The notes beneath the pieces were generated by a model, which saw only the letters and a program-made list of their open reading frames with translations, searched no databases and was not told the DNA's origin. Below, one piece after another: positions 10,437 to 20,389 of a stretch of 64,000 nucleotides of DNA. The position numbers and the translations under genes are program-made. Each line of letters opens with the position of its first letter. The first letter of the stretch is position 1. Origin of the DNA: Arachnopeziza araneosa (taxonomy: Eukaryota > Ascomycota > Leotiomycetes > Helotiales > Arachnopezizaceae); the NCBI GenBank assembly GCA_003988855.1, contig QYAI01000011.1:62001-126000 (forward strand), given 5' to 3'.

Positions 10437-10981
10437 CTTATCTGACGGAGGCCGAACAGAACGAGGGGGACCGAGACCGACGAGGCCGCGAAATGCAACA
10501 AAAAATTTAATCTGCAGGCAACTCTAATCGACATTCAAATCATTCATTCTTCCTATAACCCTAATCGACATTCGAATCATTCGCTCTTCCTGTCAGAAAC
10601 GGAGAGGACCGAGACCGAGATTGGCCGCGAAGTGCAACAAAACATTTAATCTGCGGAGAACTCTAATCGACATTCAAATCATTCACTTTTCCTGACTGAG
10701 ACGGAGAGGACTGAGACCAAGATGGCCGCGAAACGCAACAAAACTTAACTTTTCTAATAATTCTAATCGACATTCAAATCGTTGCCGAGATAGATGATCG
10801 ACTTTGAAAATGAACTTTCAATCAGTGCACTGCTGCGAAGAGGGACTTCTCGTTTAAGCTGAAATCAATATTGACTTGCTTGACCTCGCTTAGAATTCCA
10901 TTATACTCACCGCACATGTCAACACTCCCTCGCTTATTACATTTACTTATCAGAACTCACGCAGATTTGAGTCTCGATAAG
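10437..10981. promoter_or_regulatory. GATA-factor core motifs upstream of the ammonium transporter
   Basis: CTTATC occurs at 10437-10442 and 10946-10951, and GATAAG at 10976-10981. These are cores for AreA/NIT2-type GATA factors, which activate ammonium transporters under nitrogen limitation in other fungi. They lie 0.8-1.3 kb upstream of the start codon and the motif is short, so binding here is only an inference. Confidence 0.25.
10461..10785. repeat. Degenerate tandem repeat, three copies plus a half copy
   Basis: Three diverged copies of a unit of about 100 bases begin near 10461, 10599 and 10701. Each runs from a GGACCGAGACCGA-like part through GGCCGCGAAxxGCAACAAAA to TCTAATCGACATTCAAATC. 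An extra half copy (CTAATCGACATTCGAATC) sits at 10561-10596 between copies one and two. No ORF spans it. A diverged, inverted copy appears at 27172-27245. Could be a remnant of a transposable element. Confidence 0.75.
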
Positions 10982-11419
10982 AGCAGTATGCATTACAGCA
11001 ACATATAATTTTATAAGCATCTGATTGAATCGATTCTACCAATAATTGGTCCAATAGCCTCGGGTCTTATAATGGTTACCAACTGTTATCACGTGCTTCG
11101 AATTGGTATTACCTCAATTGGCCTACAGCCGCCTTGAATAAGAGCTGAGATGCTGGCACTAGCTCCCGTTCCCTATCAAAAGGTTAGTATATTGTACTCA
11201 ATCTTTTTGTCAACGATTACTTCTACTGCTGAAGGTCGCTTCTCACGTGCGTTTGACTACCCTTTCGTGAGTACGTTGGTCCCTATCCTGCCGTCTGAAA
11301 TTCTGCACTTTTAGCCTTCACCCCAACGCACAGCGGGCGCCACCCGTTCCAAAAGTCCGGGCTGCCACATTTCCAAGCCTCATCATCCCATCCTCCTATT
11401 CGCTCACCTCACCTCAATC

Positions 11420-11758
11420 ATGAAGCCGCTTACCCCGTTTGGTAACAGAGTCCCGTCACTTCCCGGCTCGCCAAGCTCGTTATCAGCTTGGTATCGAGCT
11501 TCTAACGAACCATCGATATGTACTGACGGTGATGAGTCCGGGAAGGATTCCAGTGCCTTGGCGGGACCAGAGATGACTTTTGGTTGTTGTGGGTTGATAA
11601 GGAGAGTGGGATGGAATATTTATAGGGAGGTCTATGGCACTACGCGCCTGAGTGAAGCGACTTGTGTATTATACCAAGCGTATTTGTTCTATATTGGAGT
11701 TTTCTTCATCTTTTCCCCAGAAGTCCAGGTTGAAAATCCCTTGGAATCGCAAAGATGA
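11420..11758 (+). promoter_or_regulatory. Upstream ORF overlapping the ammonium transporter start
   Basis: A 112-codon ATG-initiated frame ends in TGA at 11756-11758, so its stop overlaps the transporter start as ATGA. The peptide resembles no family I know. The frame could be chance, a regulatory upstream ORF controlling translation by reinitiation, or lie upstream of the real transcript start. Confidence 0.3.
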
Positions 11759-13622
11759 GCGCAGTAAGTGGTATTCTACTCTTCATGTCGAGGATAAATA
11801 CCTAACAGTTCACTTCAGCCAGTGTTCAACGCTTCGGAACCTAAGGGAGGCGATCCTCTCCTCGTCGACGTGAATGCTCAATATGTGGGCTTTGAGTACC
11901 ATTACACTTACCTCATATTCTGTGGCTGTATCGTATGGCTCATCATCCCGGGAATCGGGCTTCTCTATGGTACGTCTCATCTTCTTGAAGAAACATTCTA
12001 TCTTTGATACTGTTCCCTGAGTTACTCCAAATATTTCATAACTGCTTGGATATTAGTCCTGCATCTGAACATCTACAATGAAAGTATGCTAACTCTGGAC
12101 CTGTGAATAGGTGGTCTCGCCCGCCGCAAGTCCGCCGTGGCGTTACTTTTTCAAAGCTTGATGGTTGGGGCTGTGACGACATTTCAATGGATGTTTTGGG
12201 GATATTCTTTGGCATATAGCCGAACAGCAGGGCCATTTATCGGAGATCTCGCAAATTTTGGCATGAAGAACGTTATGGCGGCTCCGTCTCCTGGGAGTGC
12301 CGTGATTCCGGAGATTGTGTTCTGTATCTATCAGATGTTCTTCTGGTGAGAAATGCATCAACTAATTTCCAAATGCGGTGCTAATTATGTCTAGTGCTTG
12401 TACCGTCCAGATCGTAGTGGGTGGTGCTTTCGAGAGAGGACGTATCATCCCCTCGCTTATTTTCGGTTTCTTTTGGGCTACAGTTGTTTACTGTCCCATC
12501 GCTTGCTGGACATGGAACTCTAACGGCTGGCTCTACCAACTCCCATCTCTCGATTTCGCCGGTGGTGGACCTGTTCATATCTCATCTGGTTGGTCCGCTC
12601 TAGCATACGCCTTTGTGCTCGGCAAGCGCACGAACAATGGCGATAAAACAATCAACAGGTCGCACAATACAACGTTGGTCTTCCTCGGAACAATCTTGAT
12701 CTGGTTTGGTGTAAGAATCCCTAGCCTCTGTCAAATCTCTCTATTTGTGCTCCCCAGACAGTGTTCCCAGTGATGCACTCTCATATCAATCGTATCTCTA
12801 CCCTATCCCTTCTAGAAGATGGCATAAAAATCAAATGCTAATTCTCTGTCTTCTAGTGGTTCGGATTCAACGGCGGATCTGCTCTTAACGCCACTGTTCG
12901 AGCTATGGTAGCACTCTTCAACACTAATACAGCTGCATCAACTGGCATGCTTGGATGGGTCTTGGTAGACTACTTCAAACATGGCGGACGTTTTTCCATC
13001 GTCGGAGCTTGTGAAGGAGCGATTGCTGGATTGGTTGGTATTACACCAGCTGCAGGTTACGTAGGAGTTTGGCCAGCTGCGGCTATCGGTTTTATCACAG
13101 CTGTCGTCTGTGCATTGCTCCAAGATATCAACAAATGGCTTCATATTGATGAAGGGCTGGACGTCTTCAAGTTACACGGGATTGGTGGAATGTGTGGATC
13201 ATTCCTCACAGGAATCTTCGCTTCTCAAACTAGTAAGCTCAAATCATTTCTGTTATCGTCTCGTGCTAATATTACCAGTTTCAATGCTCGATGGTGTCTC
13301 TTCCGCGCCCGGTGGAATAGACGGTAACGGAATCCAAGTTGGTCGCCAATTTGCTGAGATTACAGCGATCTCTGCTTATTCTTTTCTCGCTTCCCTCGCT
13401 CTCCTCTACATCCTAAAATATATCCCTGGCATGCATCTCCGAGTCTCGGAAGAAGCAGAGCTGAAAGGATTGGACATGGATCAGTTTTTCGAGGAACAGG
13501 TCGGCGATTGGTCCTTATTTGAAGAGATCAGTAATAGAGATAAGGTTATTGAGGGAGTTTCTGGCACTGGAACACCCTCGGTACAAGAAGTTCAAGTACC
13601 GGTTGATGGGAAGAAGGACTGA
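11755..13622 (+). CDS. Ammonium transporter, Mep2/Amt family
   Basis: Six exons: 11755-11763, 11819-11969, 12111-12345, 12395-12710, 12857-13232, 13279-13622, giving 476 residues. The first exon holds only three codons (Met-Ser-Ala). The product starts MSAPVFNASEPKGGD and has the Amt signatures PGIGLLYGGLARRKSA, FNGGSALNATVRA and KLHGIGGMCGSFLTGIFA, with about 11 membrane helices. Both pore histidines are present: about His193 (PVHISSG) and His344 (KLHGIGG). Mep1/Mep3-type proteins have Glu at the first position, so this looks like a Mep2-type high-affinity transporter, the class that can also signal ammonium for filamentous growth. The C-terminal cytosolic tail is about 65 residues and acidic (DMDQFFEEQVGDWSLFEE). 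Confidence 0.93.
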
Positions 13623-13883
13623 TATATCTGGAGGTTTTTTTGGGGGGTTTCACAAAATTGTGGTATATATCTAGATGGATGAATAGATATAGCTGTGGAC
13701 GGTCATGCGCAATGTTAATCTTACTTCTGTGGAGCTCGTTTTAGTTTTTTTATCGTAATAGAGTTGTATATGTTTAAAGCCCAAAGGATCCAAGTATTCC
13801 TACTCGATCACCATAGACCAATCCTCGACTCTGAAACCTATAGACTTTAGATAAAACAAGGTATAAACTCCATTTACTAGCGT

Positions 13884-15117
13884 CTACATCTCATCATGAA
13901 CCACCGTCTTCCCACCTCCGCTAGAACTCATGCTCCCATCCCAGGGCTGTACATTGCCCTGAACAATATCCAACACAAACCCCTCAACCCCCTCCTCCGT
14001 AACCCCGCCCCTTTTCTCAAACGGAAATTTCTGACCATACATCGGATTGAATACAGCCACCGCCTCATCACTACTCTCTCTCAAGCCCATCGCACCCAGC
14101 ATATGCCCATACTCCCTGGTATCCACGGTGACGAAATTCAGATACTCCTTGTATTTGGCGGCCAGCGGTTCCAGCGTGCGAAGCAGGTGTTCCTGTTGCG
14201 CGGGCGTGTGGTGGAAGAGGTACACTAGTGATTTCCCCGCTTTGAGGTAGGTCAGCTCGTTCTTGCGCGTGAACTCGCCGATAATGGGGGCCGTGGCGGT
14301 GGTGATGAAGCGGGATAGTTCTTGCAGGCTCGGGCTGCCTGAGAAGATGTGTTGGGTGGAGGTCACGGCGTTCTGGTAGATGATGCTGGGGGTGCTGAGG
14401 CCGAGGGAGGTGGCGAGTGAGGAGGAGGTTGAGATTCCAAAGGTGTATTGGGTGTGGTGGGTGTTTGCGAGAGTGGTGAAGAGGGTGAGGAAGAGAGAAT
14501 GGGAGGGTGAGGATGGTGGGAGGTGTGCGATGAAAACTCCAGCTGGGTCCAGGGAAGGGAAAGTTGTTATGTTGGAGTCCTCTAGGACCGAGAGTCTCGG
14601 CAACTTGGAACGCTGGAGGAATGGGATGATTCTACATAGTATTAGCACGCTGTGTGACAGATTTGAAGAACTGACGCTGCTGCTTTTCGAGGACCTCTAT
14701 ATCGACTGACTTTGTCGTCTTTGAATAGTCTAATGGCAGGGTAGGATATAACCTTATAATTTGCACAAAGATCTATTTCCTTGGTACAGTCGATACTGAT
14801 CAATTTCTCTTTGGATTGTTTGGTGGCCGAGAGCCATTCTTGTTCTAATGCTTTACTAGGCTCGGTCCAAGGCTATTTTACAAGGTCTCCGTTAGAAAGA
14901 TATAATAAAACGGTTCTTGATTACATACAGCGACAACTATTTACGGGTTAGCTTTAAGTTGTATAGAAGGAAAGATAGAGCTACAAGCAGCCAATACCAA
15001 CTCATTTGCTTTGATAGCTGACTGAAATTGAGCTTCAGAGCTATGTTTCCAACACGATACTGTCGTGGCGCAAAGTAACTGTATAAATGCAATATAAGAG
15101 AAATTTGGGCACAACAT
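13884..15117 (-). CDS. PDI-like ER protein with degenerate active site and 8-base microexon
   Basis: Four exons: 15117-14985, 14929-14936 (8 bases), 14872-14676, 14631-13884, giving 361 residues. A signal peptide (about residues 1-22) precedes a thioredoxin domain of the form NELVLAAFVAPW, where the microexon supplies bases for F-V-A. The active site, WCGHCK in PDI, is W49-T-E-P-S-K54, so both cysteines are lost and disulfide exchange is not expected. The cis-proline strand (VISYPAIRLFKDD) is kept. Redox-inactive b and b'-like domains follow (GEFTRKNELTYLKAGKSLVYLF); a second catalytic domain is absent. The C-terminus is HDEM, one residue from the HDEL retrieval signal. It may be an ER chaperone or binding subunit. 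Introns of 48, 56 and 44 bases have good branch points. Convergent to the ammonium transporter. Confidence 0.8.
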
Positions 15118-15706
15118 CTTGGTAGAAAGAAGTTTCTTGTTCCGAGTGTCAAATTAACTTCTCTTCGTCGCTCTGTTTGGTAGTCCCCCCGGATCTGGAT
15201 ATTTTCCGATTGTTGTTTCGCAGTCAGCCACCAAACTTTCCGTCTTGTGCATGAGAAACGCCGGAAAAGAGACAAACGGAAGAATTAATCGCAGAATGGA
15301 AGCAAGAGATTAAGAACATTAAGATGCTCAAAGCTTGAAGTTCGTAGATCTGCCCAAGAAGACAAGGAGCGCTGACACCAGGCACAAGGGGGCTGACCTG
15401 CCGGCGAAACGCCTAATCTGCAGCTGCTGGCCCTGGGGAAGCTCCTGAAGCCCCTGCATGAGCGTCATCTTTGCTTCAGCCCGCGGGTTTTTCGTCTCAA
15501 GATCCTCCTTCTACCCAGCGCCGTCTGATCTTTGGGTGATGGCTTTGGCTCATTGGGTCAAAGATGAGACGAGTGTGCTCGCTCTAGGAATCAGGGTCAA
15601 GAAACTGTTGGAGGGGTAAGCTGCCGTTGCTTCAAATCGACGTGTTTATCCCTTAAACAGTCAAACTTTTTGAATCTTTTTCCCTCTGCCAGTTCTCCGG
15701 CCCAGC
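15118..15706. other. Intergenic, divergent promoter region
   Basis: About 590 bases between the divergent starts of the PDI-like and prolyl-hydroxylase-like genes, both secretory-pathway proteins. No gene or clear motif seen. Confidence 0.4.
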
Positions 15707-16575
15707 ATGTATTCGACCATCAAAATGCTCTTCATTCTTTTGGTGTGCCTCGCGAGCATAGCTAGAGCATCTGCACCCAATGCGCAAACGACACTGGTGG
15801 AACCTGCTTGCAAAGATCCTCCATATACAATTCACGTCTTCTCCAAATCGCCATTGGTAATATATATTTCAGACTTCCTCACGCCTGATGAGCGCTTGCA
15901 TCTTCAAGAAGTAACGTAAGTTGTGCGGCCTCACTGTTTAATGGAGAAGTTCTCTGAACCTCGTCTAGCAAAGGTACTTTCAGCAAATCCACTGTCGCAG
16001 ACGAATCTGGCAAGCAAGGTCTACGCCAAACCCGCACATCACAATCCACTACCGTTCCTCGAGACCCTATCGTCCGCTGCATCGAGTCTCGTGCCCTTAC
16101 TTTTCAAGGCTTCGACACACCCCGTTCGCATCTAGAGCCTCTACAGCTCGTACAATATGGAAATGGAGAGACTTTCCACTTGCACACCGATTGGTTTGAA
16201 TCTCCTGCACGGATGACACCTGAAGTAGGAGGAAATCGACTTACTTCGTTTTTTGTATATGTCGCAGCAAGCAATCTCACAGGAGGCGGAACCAATTTTC
16301 CCATATTAGATGCCCCAAAAGATGAGAGATGGTGCAAATTCATGGATTGTGATGAGCCATGGGATAATGGTGTGACGTTCAAGCCAGTGCCTGGGAATGC
16401 CGTCTTCTGGCAGAATTTACTGGAGGACGGAACAGGAGATCCAGCGACGATTCATGCAGGATTGCCTGTCACGAGTGGCTCGAAGTTGGGTATGAATATC
16501 TGGACCAGACAAGGACCTCTTGAGGAAAAGTTCCGAGGCGTGGATGAATATGAGGAGGCGAGAACCGAGATTTAA
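15707..16575 (+). CDS. Prolyl 4-hydroxylase-like 2-oxoglutarate/Fe(II) dioxygenase
   Basis: Two exons, 15707-15915 and 15969-16575 (53-base intron), encode 271 residues. A hydrophobic N-terminus (MLFILLVCLASIARASA) looks like a signal peptide or anchor. The catalytic core shows the P4H pattern YGNGETFHLHTD, with iron ligands His142 and Asp144, distal His232 (TIHAGLPV) and a 2-oxoglutarate-binding Lys242 (SGSKLGMNIWTR). A motif FFVYVAASNLTGGGTNFP matches the double-stranded beta-helix core. Members hydroxylate prolines of secreted or cytosolic proteins; the substrate is not readable here. Location is probably the ER or secreted. It shares its promoter region with the PDI-like gene, and in animals PDI is the partner subunit of collagen P4H; a link here is only suggestive. 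Confidence 0.88.
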
Positions 16576-17827
16576 GTAGGGACAACTCGATTTGGATTAT
16601 TTGGATCACAACATATCGACATCAGGACTGAGCCACAGAAGCCATCGAACAAGGCTCGTTAAAGGTGTCGGTCGGTTGGCCACGCTTTATTATGAGGGAT
16701 TCTGGCATAACACCACGTTTAGGACCAAGTCCATACTAAGAATATATGGGTAACGGGCCGGAATGCCATGCAACAGCAACATACCGATTTCTAAAATAAA
16801 AGAGAAGAAGTCGAGCGAACCATATGCTGAAATTAGTTACAGTCATGTGGCTGGTAGCAGGTAGGTTGCACAATATCCTAGAGTTTGGTGTCGATATAAT
16901 GAAAAAGACTCAAGATGGAGTAATTCGAACTGTTTAAAATATTTGTCCAATATTCAAGACAGCAGATATCTCTCTGGTTGAGCAGACCAAAATTATCCCT
17001 ATGGAATGAAGAAGTGAGGAAATGACGAAAGGAAAACGGCGAGCAATTAAAGAGTTTAGTGTTTCACGTGAGAGGATGCTAAGTTATCCCTAACCAACTT
17101 TCACAGCTCTCACCAAAGTCTTTTGCACTCTCACAACTCTCCGCTACCACTCCGATTCGCGTGTTCGCAAGATGCAACATGAAGGGGATAGATGGTTCGT
17201 TGACTTCTGCAGAGTAGAGGCGCCTCATACTCTTAGTTGATGTTGAGGCTGGTCAAATACCACCATGTTCCACTTTTTAACATTTCCCATGGTGCGATGT
17301 TGCACCAGACACAATCTCACTACGCTTTTTCGTCGCCTACTCCGGCTGGTTGAAGCATCTGCAAACGTTCCGAGAATCATCTGGTCAGCCAGCACGTTCT
17401 TGCGTACGGTGTATTAGGTGTCATCGCATCGCTAAGATGCGCTTCTATTTTCATGCTATTAAGTTCGTATCTTTTCACTAAGTCGCTACAAGTGCTCTGT
17501 CTTGCCGGGGTCGTGGACATGGACTCCTGGAAGACTTCAAGGGTTCAGCACAGGAGCCGAACTGCCATCGTGCGGCTCAGCAGATGGACAGACGGAAAAT
17601 ACGATGGCTTCGGATCGGCGCTTGTGACCTGAATACGAAGCCACAGAGTGGTTTTGGAGTAGTCAACTATTCTACGGCGTAACTTCAGCCCGTTGAATAT
17701 TTAAGAACGTGCTGTTCCCATTCATGAATATCATCAGAGCATCAACTTCCAGCTTCATCTACAAGAAGACATAATCGCAACCTCACACCCGTTTAATCAA
17801 CCAAATCTCACTAGTTTAATCATTAAG
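16576..17827. other. Intergenic, no gene seen
   Basis: About 1.25 kb with no coding frame I can support on either strand. The last 200 bases upstream of 17828 are CA/CT-rich and likely the promoter and 5' leader of the PhiA-like gene. Confidence 0.4.
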
Positions 17828-18559
17828 ATGTTTGCTAGAACCGCACTCCTTGCCCTCGTTGCAACCCTTGCGACAGCAGCTCCTACCACTAGAGCAGCCA
17901 ACGACATCACTAAATTCGAAGCCGTATCAGCGCGTTCTACAAGCGTCGTGCACCTCCAATCCATCACGGCCACAAACAATCGATTCTATCTCGATGGCAC
18001 TTCTTCGGCTCATTGCCCAACTGATCAATGCCCAGCAATTGACTGCTCTCAATACATCAACTATACTATCTTCAGCTTCGACACTACTGGCACCACCCTT
18101 AATCTAGACGCCGTTGTACCCGGTGGACAACAAGTCTGGTGTGTAATTTCTGTCTTTGATCTGACCCAGTTGGGGTGTGAGATGTGGAGAATATCTTGAG
18201 GGCCATCTCAAGAATTAGTCTCTCAGCTCCTCTGTCGCTTTCAGAATCTCTGCTAATATCCTGTCAGGGTCGAGCCTACCGGAGAGCTAGCATACCAGGT
18301 TGCAGGTGACTCTGTTATCCCACCCGCAGCGTTGCTCTCGCCTTTTACCTACACGCTGCCTGCTGCCGCGGGAGAGGTCGGTCAGCTCCAATTCAAGGGA
18401 GCAAACTTCGAGGCCTGCCCAATCAGCGCCGGCCCAGTGAGCAGCGGTAGTTATCAAGTTTATGCTTCGGGTGTCGCTGGTTACACTCCTGCAGCCGATT
18501 GTATTTCCATCTCGATCATCTCGGCGACCTGGACCGGCGGCGATGCTTATGAGTACTAA
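17828..18559 (+). CDS. PhiA-like (IgE-binding-protein-like) secreted cell-wall protein
   Basis: Two exons, 17828-18138 and 18268-18559 (129-base intron), encode 200 residues. A signal peptide (MFARTALLALVATLATAAP) precedes a mature protein that opens with the pattern SARSTSVVHLQSITATNNRF. The block VVPGGQQVWVEPTGELAYQV is the feature I recognise: PhiA and Aspergillus IgE-binding proteins carry a similar VPGGQQ-x-Y/W-V-x-P-x-G-A/E-L segment. Near the C-terminus it has single Cys residues (FEACPIS, ADCISIS) that could form disulfides. PhiA of Aspergillus nidulans is a cell-wall protein needed for phialide development; the role here is inferred from similarity recalled, not searched. Confidence 0.7.
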
Positions 18560-20389
18560 TGGTCCGTTTCTGAGATGACGAAATAAGGTGCGTTGAGCAG
18601 AAGCAGAGTGTCGGTAGAATGGTGGATCTAATCAATAATGTTTGATGTATGGCGATGAAATATAGTTTGTTAATTATTAATGAGGAGAGTGTAAAAATAT
18701 ATGCTTGTATTGCTGAGTCTTCTTTATTCGATCACTTCTACATTTGACATTAAATTTCTCAATTCCTTATGCGAACAAATCCTGCAGGGTCCCACAGAAT
18801 CCAGAAGCAGTCAAGCTGCCGGGCTCCAAGTGGAACTTCAGTAGCATGTTATTGTGAGCACATCACCTTATCCCAATCCCGAACAAGGAACACTGAGCCG
18901 AAGCGAGGAATGTATGAGACAAAACCACGGGACGAGCGGCTCCGAGTCATGAGATGATGAGAGAAGTCGGTCACAAACTACCTCTCATGATCTCCGTATC
19001 ACGTCTTTGAAATTTCAAAGATCCAGGCAAAGATGTTCGTTTCGTGTCGTTGCAATGGAAGGGATGGAATTTACGCGGCTGTGAGCGCCATCACGTGAAG
19101 TAACAAATACCTCCCTCAACCAGTTTCGCGTCCGCAGTCTTGGCAAGGCGGGTCGGTCCTCTCGAGATTATCGCATGGCATACTCACAGGCCACTCTCAT
19201 AGAATCCGTTGTCCGAGATAACCTCGTTTGTGGATTCCCCCGGTGAGTCTCACTCATTCTCGACAGGTACATGGCAGGAGAATACGTATGTCAGCGATCC
19301 TTAAAATGAAGACGTACATCCACGATAAATTCCTCGAGTGAGTTTCTGTGAATGTCGATGTTTTTGTACGGCATCTGGGCAGTTTTAGCAGCAAGCTGCG
19401 AGATCAGTGCAGCGTCTCGGTAACTGGTAAAATCGGATTCAAGGACAATGGTCTTGTATCCAAAATATTTAGCATACGGAGCAACCAGATTCAATTCACC
19501 GCTGTGAAAACCGGATGTGTTCAGAGAGTACAACTCCGCCATACAAGGTCCTGTCATCCCGCAGGAAGAAGTATAACGGTTTACTCTCCTTTCCGTAAGC
19601 GATGACAACACCATAAGCGAGAAAAGCCACGCCCGACACGGGCTCAAGACTGATATGAAGGCTGCAAGATAGAAGGCGCAGAAAGATGGATTGACGTTGT
19701 TGGAGATTCCGCAAAAGGAGGAACAAAGCAGTTCGGATTCAAAGGTCCTACTTCTGCTCTCATCAGAGCGCTCGATGTCAGGTTCCGTCGAGAGAGAGGA
19801 GGCACGTGACCTGATTCACAATCATGCAGGCGGTTCTTCTCAGGACTGTGGGTGTGCGACGGTTGGTGAAACAAGCCATCACAGCCGAGCGAGATTGTTT
19901 TCAGAATACTTGCCAGAGCTTTGCTTGGATTGCTGGACATGAACAGCTGATTTCATATGATCAAGTACTAAAGTGTGGACGGAAGCGAGGGAAGGAGTGA
20001 CGGGGAGTGTGTATGTCAGGGAATTTCCGGTGGAATCCCCTTGAAGAATCAACATCACTTTACTACACATCAATCTACCGTCCTTTCTCCAAGTCAACGA
20101 AGGCGCCGTTTAAGTGAGATTCTGCGGAAGGGAGAGGTACGCGGTCTTCTATATCAGAGCTCTTTGCCCGAAAGATTACTATCTGGGTATTATATATCTA
20201 CATTATCGTCTCGGAGGTTCATTCTCTAGCTCTGATGTGCTGTTGGTCTTGCCATTCAGACATCGCTAGGAGAAGAGCACCAAGACCGGCCTTGACATGG
20301 AAGCGGATCCCTGTATTTCACGCTTCCTCCCAACTCTTGGCCGAGCTTCCTGCAGAGTTTCTACGTTCTCTCTTCTCACACAAGACACT
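18560..20389. other. Intergenic with unassigned minus-strand ORF fragments
   Basis: About 1.8 kb. Between 19291 and 20097 several overlapping minus-strand frames of 70-118 codons occur. One includes GELNLVAPYAKYFGYKTI and is followed by a possible 5' splice site (GTACGT at about 19310). They might be pieces of a spliced or decayed gene, but I could not join them into one model or recognise a family. Otherwise nothing seen. Confidence 0.25.

Larger units (their letters stand above)
10160..11754. other. Long intergenic region upstream of the ammonium transporter
   Basis: About 1.6 kb without a supported gene. It holds the degenerate tandem repeat (10461-10785), several GATA-factor core motifs and an upstream ORF (11420-11758) that overlaps the transporter start codon; these are listed separately. 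Confidence 0.45.

Noticed and set aside
14937..15275. 112-codon minus-strand frame ending LLYNLKLTRK
   Set aside because: It covers exon 1 and intron 1 of the PDI-like gene in another frame; the spliced model explains the region better.
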